Positions 1 through 7,741 of a DNA stretch of 36,170 nucleotides are shown here, one piece after another. The notes beneath the pieces were generated by a model that had not been told where the DNA came from, searched no databases, and saw only the letters and a program-made list of their open reading frames with translations. The stretch's first letter is position 1. Each line of letters opens with the position of its first letter. The stretch lies in assembly GCA_031277395.1 (NCBI GenBank), contig JAITML010000038.1:1-36170 (forward strand), given 5' to 3'. Position numbers and translations under genes: made by a program. This stretch comes from Methylobacillus sp. (lineage in GTDB: Bacteria > Pseudomonadota > Gammaproteobacteria > Burkholderiales > Methylophilaceae).

Positions 1-40
1 TTTAATATAGGGTGCACGCAGAGCGTGCACCACGCAGTTG
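1..40. repeat. 40-bp inverted repeat with palindromic core, left copy
   Basis: The core at 11-31 is a perfect 9-bp stem (GGTGCACGC / GCGTGCACC) with a 3-nt loop. The whole 40-bp segment recurs in opposite orientation at 1074-1114 with a single-base indel. The two copies bracket the outer-membrane barrel gene. The left copy touches the window edge, so its full extent is unknown. Confidence 0.8.
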
Positions 41-91
41 CTAGTCCCTAGCCTCTAGTCTCTAGCCCCTCTGCTATCTAGTCCCTAACTC
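41..91. repeat. Degenerate heptanucleotide repeats (CTAGYCY type)
   Basis: The stretch splits into 7-mers CTAGTCC, CTAGCCT, CTAGTCT, CTAGCCC, then a 9-nt variant, then CTAGTCC and CTAACTC. The same period-7 organisation recurs at 1047-1073, 1131-1172, 23273-23322 and 23400-23458, so this is one dispersed family and not a local accident. Confidence 0.65.
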
Positions 92-173
92 CGAATGAGC
101 ATTGCGTTCCCAACCGCCATCCTGTATAAGTGACCGCTAGATCTTCATACCTTTGGCACCCCAATATGCCCAA

Positions 174-188
174 GAGAGGCTTCAAATG
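174..188 (+). promoter_or_regulatory. Shine-Dalgarno and ATG that read into the C tract
   Basis: GAGAGG at 174-179 lies six bases before an ATG at 186-188, a near-ideal ribosome-binding arrangement. The frame opened by this ATG passes through the C11 tract and hits a stop (TAA, 234-236) just beyond it. With 12 or 9 Cs it would join the barrel frame that is open to 1045. The only in-frame initiator now available to the barrel frame (GTG 275) has no Shine-Dalgarno sequence. Confidence 0.6.
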
Positions 189-214
189 AAAAACCATTTG
201 CAATCAAGTAGTTA

Positions 215-225
215 CCCCCCCCCCC
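215..225. repeat. Homopolymeric C11 tract
   Basis: Eleven consecutive C residues sit between the well-placed ATG at 186 and the barrel ORF. Long C or G runs inside 5' coding regions of surface-protein genes are classical slipped-strand phase-variation sites. A homopolymer length error in the assembly is the main alternative. Confidence 0.85.
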
Positions 226-274
226 GCATGATCTAACTCCTTGTAATCATTCCGCTTTTCCGCTTCTCCGGCGC

Positions 275-1045
275 GTGTTGCCGGTTGCAAGCGCGCTGCT
301 CGCTTTCTCTCTCGTTACGCCCGCAACCGCCGCTGATGTCGGCGACTGGACCGGCTGGCATGTCGGCGGCAACATCGGCTATGGTTGGGGCGATGCCGAT
401 AGCAGAACCATAGTTCTGCGCAATGGTATTCCATACGTAGCCCCGGACGATCTAGCGCCATTCAAGCAATCGCTGGACGTGAACGGCGCGCTCGCGGGCG
501 TGCAGCTTGGTTATGACTGGCAGCTTGGCGCGGGGCGCAATTTCGTGCTCGGCGTCGAGGCCGATATCAACTGGAGCGACATGCAGGACTCAGACAGAAA
601 GAGTCCTCTCTATAACTATGATGGCAGCTTTGCCGGCAATCCCGATTCAAAACAAACTGTATCCGCCGATCTCGACTGGTTGAGCACGGTACGGTTGCGC
701 GCGGGTTTTCTGCCCCAACCCAACTGGCTCATCTACGCCACGGGCGGCCTCGCAATCGGCAAGGTCAAATATCGCACCGATACGGATGGCCAGAACGGCA
801 ACCCCGAGGCTCATTACGTCGATTCCTCATCGAAAACAGCGACCGGCTGGACACTGGGCGGCGGCACGGAATACAGGTTCACAAGCCAGTGGAGCGTCAA
901 GGCCGAATACCTGTATTTCGATCTCGGCGGCAATAAAAAGATCACCGCAGACAGGATGGAAAATCCCGACGAATTTCAAATACGCACGCGCTTTGATGAT
1001 CTCGACGGGCATATTCTGCGCGTGGGGGTGAATTACCATTTTTAG
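275..1045 (+). CDS. Outer membrane beta-barrel protein (Omp25/31-like), probably phase-variable and OFF
   Basis: As written, the frame can only start at GTG 275. It gives a 256-residue protein with a hydrophobic signal segment (residues about 4-19) ending in ATA before ADVGDW, the motif DWTGWHVGGNIGYGWG typical of Omp25/31-like eight-stranded barrels, several alternating amphipathic strands, and a C-terminal NYHF suited to BAM recognition. GTG 275 has no ribosome-binding site. A strong one serves ATG 186, which is out of frame by one base at the C11 tract (215-225). The full-length product would therefore have about 30 more N-terminal residues and appear only when the tract has 9 or 12 Cs. 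The inverted repeats at 1-40 and 1074-1114 enclose the gene. The family call is solid. The true start and the ON/OFF interpretation are inferences. Confidence 0.75.
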   Translation: MLPVASALLAFSLVTPATAADVGDWTGWHVGGNIGYGWGDADSRTIVLRNGIPYVAPDDLAPFKQSLDVNGALAGVQLGYDWQLGAGRNFVLGVEADINWSDMQDSDRKSPLYNYDGSFAGNPDSKQTVSADLDWLSTVRLRAGFLPQPNWLIYATGGLAIGKVKYRTDTDGQNGNPEAHYVDSSSKTATGWTLGGGTEYRFTSQWSVKAEYLYFDLGGNKKITADRMENPDEFQIRTRFDDLDGHILRVGVNYHF

Positions 1046-1046
1046 G

Positions 1047-1073
1047 AACCAGGGGCTGGGGGCTAGAGGCTGG
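1047..1073. repeat. Degenerate heptad repeat after the barrel gene
   Basis: Read on the minus strand this gives CCAGCCT, CTAGCCC, CCAGCCC and CTGGTTC, again with period 7. The 18-nt string at 1044-1061 (AGGAACCAGGGGCTGGGG) is repeated exactly at 23272-23289, where it also lies just behind the stop codon of a barrel-type ORF. Confidence 0.6.
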
Positions 1074-1114
1074 CAACTGCGTGGTGCACGCTCTGCGTGC
1101 ACCCTATTATTAAA
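1074..1114. repeat. 40-bp inverted repeat with palindromic core, right copy
   Basis: This is the reverse complement of 1-40 apart from one extra base in the AT-rich end. The 9-bp stem lies at 1083-1091 and 1095-1103 with a TCT loop. As a hairpin just downstream of the barrel stop codon it could also end or stabilise that transcript, though no U-run follows directly. Confidence 0.8.
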
Positions 1115-1130
1115 ACCGCGCAGCGACCAT

Positions 1131-1172
1131 CCCTAGTCCCTAGCCCCCAGCCTCTAGTCCCTGCTGCTCTAC
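1131..1172. repeat. Degenerate heptanucleotide repeats
   Basis: Consecutive 7-mers CCCTAGT, CCCTAGC, CCCCAGC, CTCTAGT, CCCTGCT and GCTCTAC. They belong to the same family as 41-91. The rest of the gap up to 1264 holds nothing recognisable. Confidence 0.6.
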
Positions 1173-1264
1173 CCAGTTTATCTAACCCCCGAATTGCCGA
1201 TGCCAAACAAAAACAGGCATCTGCTGTTAATATTCCGGTTTCCTGATTATTACAGCGCGCCACC

Positions 1265-2680
1265 TTGCCTTCCACAACAAAACTCGCGGGCCTCATGATC
1301 TTGGCATGTCTTGCCACGGCTTGCGCTCATCAAACCTATGAGCCTGCGCCCATTGATCCCGGGCAAACGGCGGAGCGCTTTACCGCGCGAACGCTGGACG
1401 CGCCCGAGCTGCGCCGCTACATGGAGAGCCAGGGCTATGCGGAAAGCGCGTTTCCGCTCCAGACGTGGGGGCTGCGCGAACTCACGCTTGCCGCGTTCCA
1501 CTATCATCCCGATCTGGAACTGGCGCGCGCGCAGTGGCGGGCGGCGCAGGCGCAGGAGATTACCGCAGGGCAGAAACCGAACCCCGGTTTTTCCACCCAG
1601 GTTGAACACCACAGCGAAACCGATGGCGGCATTTCGCCCTGGTCGCTTATGCTCGCAATTGATATTCCCATTGAAACCGCCGGCAAACGCCAGTTCCGCA
1701 TTGATCAGGCCGTGCATCTGTCCGAAGCGTCGCGCCTCGCAATCGGACAGCGCGCATGGGAAATCTACGGCAGCGTGCGTTCCGCGCTGATTGATTATCG
1801 CGCCGCTGCCCGCAGTCTGGAACTTCTGGAGCAAGAGCTTGCATTGCAGCAGGCCATCGTGGAGATGCTGCAAAAACGGCTGGAAAGCGGCTATATCTCG
1901 GATATTGATCTCGCCAGCGCGCGGCTGCGGCAGCAGCATCTGCAAAACAACGCGATGGCCGCGCGCACGCTCCTTGCCGAATCGCGCGCCCGACTGGCAA
2001 TCGCGGTCGGCATTCCCGCGACCGCATTGAATGCGGTCACGCTGGATGAATCACTGCCCGCACTGCAAAATTTCACCGAGCCGCCTCCGGACGAAACGCA
2101 ACGGGTCGCCCTGCTCAACCGTCTCGACATCCGCGCCGCGCTCGCCCGCTATGCCGCAGCGGAATCCCGCTTGCAGCTTGAAATCGCCCGCCAGCAGCCG
2201 GATTTCGTGCTGTCGCCCGGCTATATGTTCGATCAGGGCGATAATATCTGGCTGCTGGGGTTTTCTACGCTGCTCAACCTCATGCACCACAATGAAGGCC
2301 CCATCGCCGAAGCCGAAGCGCAGCGCGCAGTGGCCGCGCGTGAGTTCGAGGCCTTGCAGGCGCGCGTGATCGGCGAGCAGGATCTGGCGCTGGCGCAGTA
2401 TGAAAGCCGTCTCGCGGAACTCGAAAAAGCCGGGGCGATGCTGGAAACGCAGCGGCAAAATGTGAGCCGCAGCGAGCGGCAGTTTGAAACCGGGTATATT
2501 GACCGCCTGCAATGGACCACGACCAAGATGGAGGCGCTGGCTGCCGAGCAAGGCCGGCTCGCCGCGTCGGTGCTCGCCGAAAAAGCGCGCGCCGCGCTGG
2601 AAGACGCATTGCAGCGCCCGCTCGACGACAGTGTGCATCTTGCTCTTCCTGACCAGAATTCCGAGGAATCTTCTCCATGA
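1265..2680 (+). CDS. TolC/CzcC-family outer-membrane efflux lipoprotein
   Basis: The product (471 aa) is an outer-membrane channel subunit for a tripartite efflux pump. The N-terminus has a lysine, a hydrophobic stretch and the lipobox LATAC, so acylation at Cys19 is likely. The body is rich in long alanine/glutamate/arginine helices in two similar halves, as expected for the duplicated outer-membrane efflux-protein fold of CzcC and CusC relatives. The start is TTG 1265, the only initiator between the upstream stop at 1244 and the hydrophobic segment. No clear Shine-Dalgarno sequence precedes it. Its TGA overlaps the ATG of the adaptor gene (ATGA, 2677-2680), showing translational coupling. 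Substrate cannot be read from this subunit. Confidence 0.85.
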   Translation: MPSTTKLAGLMILACLATACAHQTYEPAPIDPGQTAERFTARTLDAPELRRYMESQGYAESAFPLQTWGLRELTLAAFHYHPDLELARAQWRAAQAQEITAGQKPNPGFSTQVEHHSETDGGISPWSLMLAIDIPIETAGKRQFRIDQAVHLSEASRLAIGQRAWEIYGSVRSALIDYRAAARSLELLEQELALQQAIVEMLQKRLESGYISDIDLASARLRQQHLQNNAMAARTLLAESRARLAIAVGIPATALNAVTLDESLPALQNFTEPPPDETQRVALLNRLDIRAALARYAAAESRLQLEIARQQPDFVLSPGYMFDQGDNIWLLGFSTLLNLMHHNEGPIAEAEAQRAVAAREFEALQARVIGEQDLALAQYESRLAELEKAGAMLETQRQNVSRSERQFETGYIDRLQWTTTKMEALAAEQGRLAASVLAEKARAALEDALQRPLDDSVHLALPDQNSEESSP

Positions 2681-3744
2681 ATCGCAAAACACTCGCCATC
2701 ATCCTGCTGCAAACGCTGATTATCATCGTCCTGTTCTGGCTGCTGGTGTTCTACGGCAAGGACGAGTACGAAGCCTACTCCCATCAGGATCAGGAAGAAG
2801 CAATCGCAAGCCCGCCGCGCGTGTCGTCTGAAGAAGGCGCGACGGTCGTGACGCTCTCCCGGGAAACTCAGCAGCAAAGCGGTATCGTCACCAGCCCGCT
2901 GGTCGCAGCGAGCTATCAGGGTGGCCTGGACGCCTACGGCTCCGTGGTAAACATGGATGCCTACAATGACTTGCGCGCCCGCTATCTCGCCGCGCGCGCC
3001 GAAGCGAGCGCGGTTCGCGCCGCGATTGCCAACAGCCAGAAGGAATACCAGCGGCTAGTTGAACTCAACCGGGATGACAAAAATGTTTCGGATCGGGCGG
3101 TCACCGCCGCAGAATCCGCATGGAAGGCCGACCAGGCGCGCCTTGCCGCGGCGGAAACCACAGCCGCCAGCCTGCGCGATACCTTGCGCCTGCAATGGGG
3201 GGAAACCCTCGCCAACTGGGCAACGCAGCAACAGCCACCCGAACCCTTGCAACGCCTGCAACAGCGCCGGGAAGTGCTCATCCAGATCACATTGCCGTTC
3301 GATGCGCCCGACCCCGGCAAGAATGCGAAGCTCATGGTGGAACCGGCCGGCACGCGCGAGCGCCCGGTGCAGGCGAGCTACGTTTCTCCCGCGCCGGTCA
3401 GCGATGCCGCGATGCCGGGCAAGACCTTTTTCTACCGCGCCGCGCCGGATTCCCTGCGCGTCGGGATGCGCGTGATCGCGCATCTTGCCCGCGACGGCCA
3501 GAGCGCGGACGGGGTCATCGTCCCCGCCGATGCGATCATCTGGTATGGCGGTCAGGCTTGGGTGTACCGCAAGGAGTCGGAGGAGCGCTTTGTGCGCGAT
3601 CAGGTCAGCACCGAACGTGAATCAGGCAACGGCTGGTTCAATGCCGGAACACTCAAGGCCGGGGACGAGGTGGTGACAAGCGGCGCCCAGTTGCTGCTCT
3701 CCGAGGAGTTCAAGTACCAGATCACCAACGAGAACGAGGATTAG
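2677..3744 (+). CDS. RND efflux periplasmic adaptor (membrane fusion protein)
   Basis: This 355-residue protein links the inner-membrane pump to the outer-membrane channel. Residues about 7-25 form a single hydrophobic anchor. A helical hairpin rich in Ala, Arg and Glu spans about 95-150. The C-terminal half has the beta-barrel and membrane-proximal features of HlyD-type adaptors, including VPADAIIWYGGQAWVY and the closing GDEVVTSGAQLLLSEEF. It is on the short side for metal-efflux adaptors and shows no obvious metal-binding N-terminal extension. It is coupled to the upstream gene by a 4-base overlap. The final G of its TAG stop is the first base of the inverted-repeat element at 3744-3977, but the family C-terminus looks complete, so the insertion did not truncate it. 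Confidence 0.85.
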   Translation: MNRKTLAIILLQTLIIIVLFWLLVFYGKDEYEAYSHQDQEEAIASPPRVSSEEGATVVTLSRETQQQSGIVTSPLVAASYQGGLDAYGSVVNMDAYNDLRARYLAARAEASAVRAAIANSQKEYQRLVELNRDDKNVSDRAVTAAESAWKADQARLAAAETTAASLRDTLRLQWGETLANWATQQQPPEPLQRLQQRREVLIQITLPFDAPDPGKNAKLMVEPAGTRERPVQASYVSPAPVSDAAMPGKTFFYRAAPDSLRVGMRVIAHLARDGQSADGVIVPADAIIWYGGQAWVYRKESEERFVRDQVSTERESGNGWFNAGTLKAGDEVVTSGAQLLLSEEFKYQITNENED

Positions 3745-3977
3745 GTCGTGTTCACACTAATTTCACGACTGCATTGTTTCAGGCTCGCGATGGATGCAAG
3801 GCGCGGAACGCCGCAGACGCGCGAGCCTGAAACAACCCTTTGGGACGGGGGCGATTTGGGCGCCCTCCTTTGTCGCAAGCCGCTTGAAATGGCTTGCATT
3901 TCAGCGCGTCTTGCTTCGTGGATGGCATCCCAAATCGCCGCCCCCGTCGCAGACGTGAAATTAGTGTGAACACGACC
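3744..3977. mobile_element. MITE-like element with 24-bp perfect terminal inverted repeats
   Basis: GGTCGTGTTCACACTAATTT plus CACG at 3744-3767 is repeated exactly, in reverse complement, at 3954-3977. The interior (about 186 bp) carries nested inverted repeats, including GTTTCAGGCTCGCG paired with CGCGCGAGCCTGAAAC (about 3776-3833) and a GACGGGGGCGATTTGGG pair with a diverged partner near 3929-3948. It has no plausible gene. No target-site duplication is evident in the bases next to the ends. Size, termini and absence of a transposase fit a miniature inverted-repeat transposable element. The termini recall IS5-family ends, but that is from memory and unverified. Confidence 0.8.
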
Positions 3978-3982
3978 CAAGC

Positions 3983-6900
3983 ATGATGTCGGCCATCGTA
4001 CGTTTCTCTATCCGCTTTTACGGCGTCATCATCGGGCTCGCCAGTCTGGCCGTGATCTACGGCCTCTACAGCCTGACCCAGGCCAATCTGGATGTATTTC
4101 CCGAATTTTCGCCCACGCAGGTCGTGATCCAGACCGAGTCGCCCGGCCTCTCCGCGGAACTGGTGGAAGTGCTGGTCACCCAACCCATAGAAAACAGCAT
4201 CGCGGGCACGGTGGGCATAGACACGATGCGCTCGCAATCCATCCCCGGCCTGTCGATAGTCACCATCATTTTCAAGGAAGGCACGGACATCCATCGCAAC
4301 CGTCAATCGGTCGCGGAACGGCTGGGCACGCTCAACGGGCAACTGCCGCAAGGCATCATTCCCAACATCACGCCGCTGACCTCGTCCGCGAGCACCGTGC
4401 TCGGCGTCGGCCTGACCTCGGATCAGCGCTCACTCATGGAACTGCGCACTCTGGTTGACTGGACGGTGCGGCCGCATTTGCTCGCGGTCAACGGCGTGGC
4501 CGACGTGAATGTATTCGGCGGCGATGTGAGGCAGTTCCAGATACAGGTTGATCCGGACAAGCTGATCCAGCACGGCATCTCGTTGCAGGAAGTGCTGAAT
4601 GCAGCCGAACGCGCGACCGGCGTGCGCGGCGCGGGCTATATCGAGAACAGCAACCAGCGCATCGTCATCAACAGCGAAGGCCAAACCCTGACGCCTACCC
4701 ATCTCGGGCAGATGCCGGTCGCGCATCGCAACGGCCAGACGATACGCTTCAAGGATATCGGGCAAGTGGTCGAAGGCCCGGCGCCTTCCATCAGCGCGGC
4801 GGCGATCAACGGCAAACCCGGCGTCTATCTTTCCGTTCAGGGTCAGCTTGGCGCCAACACCAAGGCGGTGACGGAAGCGGTCGAAAAAGCCCTGCGCGAA
4901 CTGGAGCCAACGCTCGCGGCCGAGCAGGTCAAGCTCTACCCACGGCTGTTCCGTCCCGCGAATTTCATTGAAACCGCAGTGGACGGCGTGCAGACCGACA
5001 TCCTCATCGGTTCGGTGCTCGTCATCACAGTGCTGTTCCTGTTTCTGTTCAACGCGCGTACCGCCTTCATCTCGGCAACCGCCATCCCGCTCTCGCTGCT
5101 CGCGGGCGTCATCGTGCTGGAATATCTCGGCACCGGACTTAACATCATGGTGCTGGGCGGCTTGGCGATTGCGCTCGGCGAGGTGGTGGATGATGCCATC
5201 ATAGATACCGAAAACATCTTCCGCCGCTTGCGCGAAAATCGCCTGCTGGCGACGCCGCGTCCGGCCTATCAGGTTGTGTTCGACGCCTCGATGGAGGTTC
5301 GCAGCTCGGTGGTTTACGCCACCATCATCGTGGTGATGGTGTTTTTGCCGCTGCTCACGCTCTCGGGCGTCGCGGGCAAGATGTTCGCCCCGCTCGGCAT
5401 GGCTTATATCAGCGCGATCATGGCTTCGCTGGTTGTCGCGCTCACGCTGACGCCCGCGCTGTGTTACCTGATGCTGGGGCGCGCCCCGCTCGCGAGCGGC
5501 GATCCGCCACTGATACGCATCATCAAGGGAAGCTATGTCCGGCTGCTGCGCAGGATAGAGCGGCATTACAAGATTACGGTAGGACTTACGATGCTGCTGA
5601 TCGCGCTCGGGCTCGGTTTGCTGCCGCTGTTCAAGAGCCAGTTCATTCCCGACCTGAACGAGGGTCACTTCATTCTGCACATGACGGCCGTACCCGGAAC
5701 TTCAGAAAAGGAATCGTTGCGCATCGGCGAAAAAGTGGCGGCCACTCTCGCCAAAATCAAAGGCGTGCAATCGGTCGCGCAATGGGTAGGACGCGCGCAG
5801 AATGGAGCGGATACTTTCGGCACCCATTACAGCGAATTCGAAGTCGAAATCGGCACCTTGTCGGGCGAAGAGCAGGAGCGCATCCTCAACCAGATTCGCG
5901 ACACGCTCGCGGGTGGCGAAGACGGCGAAACCGGCTTCCCGGGCGTGAATTTCGCGATCAATACCTTTCTCACCGAACGCATAGAGGAAACGATTTCGGG
6001 CTACGCTGCATCGGTGGTTGTCAATATCTACGGCCAGAATCTGGACGGACTTGATCGCGAAGCGCGCGCCGTCGCAAGCATCCTGAGCGAGATGCCAGGC
6101 GCGGAAGATGTGCAGGTGCAATCTCCGCCCGGTACGCCGCAACTCGTGATACGCCTGCGCCCGGAACGGCTCGCGCAATGGGGCATCAGCGCCGTGGATG
6201 CGCTCGATACCATACGCGCCGCCTACGAGAGCGTACAGGTGGCGCAGGTTTTTGAAGGCAGCCGCATCATAGGCGTCAACGTGGTGCTGGCGCCACATGC
6301 GCGCGGCAACATCACGCAAGTCGGCGATCTGCCGATCAAGAATCCGGAAGGCAAGATTTTGCGCCTGCGGGATATCGCCGATATCCGTCAGGAAAACGGC
6401 CGCTCCAAAATATTGCACGCGGGCGCCAAACGCATCCAGACGGTGACCGCCAACGTCACGGACAGGGATATCACGAGCTTTGCGGCAGAACTTAAATCAC
6501 GGGTGCGCAAGGAAGTTACTTTCATGCCGGGCAACTATCCCGAATTTACCGGAGCGGCGGAGGCGCAGGCGCAATCACGCGAAGACCTCATCGTGCATTC
6601 GCTGCTCGCTGCCGTGGGCATTTTTCTCATGCTCTACATTGCGTTTGGCCGTTTGCGTAATCTGCTGCTGACCTTCGCCAATCTGCCGTTCGCGCTCATC
6701 GGCGGCGTGCTCGCAGCCATGTTCACGGGCGGCTGGGTATCACTCGGTTCGCTGGTCGGCTTTGTCACCCTGTTCGGCATCACCCTGCGTAATTCCATCA
6801 TGCTGGTGTCGCACTATCAGCATCTCGTGGATAAGGAAGGCATGGAATGGGGACTGGAAACCGCGCTCAGAGGCGCTTCGGAGCGCCTGCCTTCCATCCT

Positions 6901-7093
6901 GATGACCGCTCTTGTCACGGCGCTGGGATTGTTGCCGCTGGCCATGAGCAGCGGTCAGCCGGGGCGCGAGATCGAAGGCCCTATGGCGATCATCATCGTC
7001 GGCGGGCTGGTCACTTCGACCATACTCAATCTTTTGATTCTGCCTGCCATCATGCTGCACCTCGGCAAGTTCGAGAAACGGCGGCTGGATTAG
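3983..7093 (+). CDS. CzcA/CusA-family heavy-metal RND efflux permease
   Basis: The 1036-residue length is standard for heavy-metal-efflux RND pumps. The N-terminal helix (about 8-30) is followed by the porter region with VFPEFSPTQVVIQTESPG, a cluster of helices around 335-500, a second porter region, and a closing helix cluster at about 870-1025. The fourth-helix region carries GEVVDDAIIDTENIFRRL (about residue 400), corresponding to the acidic proton-relay motif of this subfamily. Substrates of the family are divalent or monovalent metals; which one is not readable. The start ATGATG lies five bases after the inserted inverted-repeat element, so the native leader was replaced and no good Shine-Dalgarno sequence is visible. 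Expression may now depend on sequence inside the insertion or on read-through from the adaptor gene. Confidence 0.9.
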   Translation: MMSAIVRFSIRFYGVIIGLASLAVIYGLYSLTQANLDVFPEFSPTQVVIQTESPGLSAELVEVLVTQPIENSIAGTVGIDTMRSQSIPGLSIVTIIFKEGTDIHRNRQSVAERLGTLNGQLPQGIIPNITPLTSSASTVLGVGLTSDQRSLMELRTLVDWTVRPHLLAVNGVADVNVFGGDVRQFQIQVDPDKLIQHGISLQEVLNAAERATGVRGAGYIENSNQRIVINSEGQTLTPTHLGQMPVAHRNGQTIRFKDIGQVVEGPAPSISAAAINGKPGVYLSVQGQLGANTKAVTEAVEKALRELEPTLAAEQVKLYPRLFRPANFIETAVDGVQTDILIGSVLVITVLFLFLFNARTAFISATAIPLSLLAGVIVLEYLGTGLNIMVLGGLAIALGEVVDDAIIDTENIFRRLRENRLLATPRPAYQVVFDASMEVRSSVVYATIIVVMVFLPLLTLSGVAGKMFAPLGMAYISAIMASLVVALTLTPALCYLMLGRAPLASGDPPLIRIIKGSYVRLLRRIERHYKITVGLTMLLIALGLGLLPLFKSQFIPDLNEGHFILHMTAVPGTSEKESLRIGEKVAATLAKIKGVQSVAQWVGRAQNGADTFGTHYSEFEVEIGTLSGEEQERILNQIRDTLAGGEDGETGFPGVNFAINTFLTERIEETISGYAASVVVNIYGQNLDGLDREARAVASILSEMPGAEDVQVQSPPGTPQLVIRLRPERLAQWGISAVDALDTIRAAYESVQVAQVFEGSRIIGVNVVLAPHARGNITQVGDLPIKNPEGKILRLRDIADIRQENGRSKILHAGAKRIQTVTANVTDRDITSFAAELKSRVRKEVTFMPGNYPEFTGAAEAQAQSREDLIVHSLLAAVGIFLMLYIAFGRLRNLLLTFANLPFALIGGVLAAMFTGGWVSLGSLVGFVTLFGITLRNSIMLVSHYQHLVDKEGMEWGLETALRGASERLPSILMTALVTALGLLPLAMSSGQPGREIEGPMAIIIVGGLVTSTILNLLILPAIMLHLGKFEKRRLD

Positions 7094-7135
7094 AAGATGA
7101 TGAAGCTGTTCAGAAAATAAACATTTCGCGTCACG

Positions 7136-7741
7136 TCAATCCGCCAACGCCGGGATAAAACCGTCGTCCCAAGCCTTGGCGAATGCGGCATGCTCGACTT
7201 TGCCGTAGATGTTAATGGGACAATTCAGGTGTTGCGCGAATTGCTTGAACGCGCCATCGACTATGCCTTGCTCTTGCAGGCGTTTCAGTGGCAGCGGTTG
7301 CTCCGGTACGGGTTCGTGTTTGACGATCACCAGACGATCCGCGCCGATTTTCGCGGCAAGCCATGCGGCAAGGCTGTCCGAGGTAACGTTCCAGTTCTGG
7401 GGAATCTCGTCGTCCGCGAACAGCATGCGATGAGGTCGCCAGACTATCGTGCGATGCTGCCACGAGCATTCGGCAATTTCCAGTTCGGTGGAGGCGGCCA
7501 CGAGATCCGGTTGCAGGGATTGCAGCACGCTGCCGAATTGTTCCATCGCGAGTATGGCCATGGTGTGCGCGGCGGCATCACTATATTGTCCGAATACCTG
7601 CTGATTGCGCACAGTCTCGGCGAACACGCCGCCGCCGGGGACAATCACGATGCGACCGTCACTTTTTTCCGCAAGCAGCGCCAGCCATATTTTCAGCTCC
7701 GGCGTTCCGAGCAAACTGCCTCCCAACTTAACAACCCACAT
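7136..7741 (-). CDS. Amino-acid-kinase-fold protein, probable C1-cofactor (methanofuran-type) biosynthesis kinase
   Basis: This 201-residue protein begins MWVVKLGGSLLG and continues with IVIVPGGGVFAE, the two glycine-rich phosphate-binding loops of the aspartate/glutamate/uridylate kinase fold, and has SDSLAAWLAAKIGADRLVIVK later. Its length and its place behind pabB and an MfnF-like gene resemble the archaeal MfnE kinase, which phosphorylates the aminomethyl-furan precursor of methanofuran. Methylotrophs with H4MPT carry similar genes. The ATG at 7741 overlaps the end of pabB by 14 bases, so it is the last gene of the minus-strand operon. The fold is clear. The exact substrate is inferred from context. 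Confidence 0.75.
   Translation of the reverse strand: MWVVKLGGSLLGTPELKIWLALLAEKSDGRIVIVPGGGVFAETVRNQQVFGQYSDAAAHTMAILAMEQFGSVLQSLQPDLVAASTELEIAECSWQHRTIVWRPHRMLFADDEIPQNWNVTSDSLAAWLAAKIGADRLVIVKHEPVPEQPLPLKRLQEQGIVDGAFKQFAQHLNCPINIYGKVEHAAFAKAWDDGFIPALAD

Noticed and set aside
1250-1945. 231-codon antisense frame over the TolC-like gene
   Set aside because: No motif, and it is contradicted by the clear lipobox-containing efflux gene on the plus strand.
3748-3969. 73-codon ORF inside the inverted-repeat element
   Set aside because: It runs from one terminal repeat into the other, has no ribosome-binding site and no transposase features; it is a by-product of the repeat structure.
4430-5680. 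416-codon open frame antisense to the RND permease
   Set aside because: His/Arg/Gln/Asp-rich sequence with no recognisable domain, fully covered by a well-supported gene.
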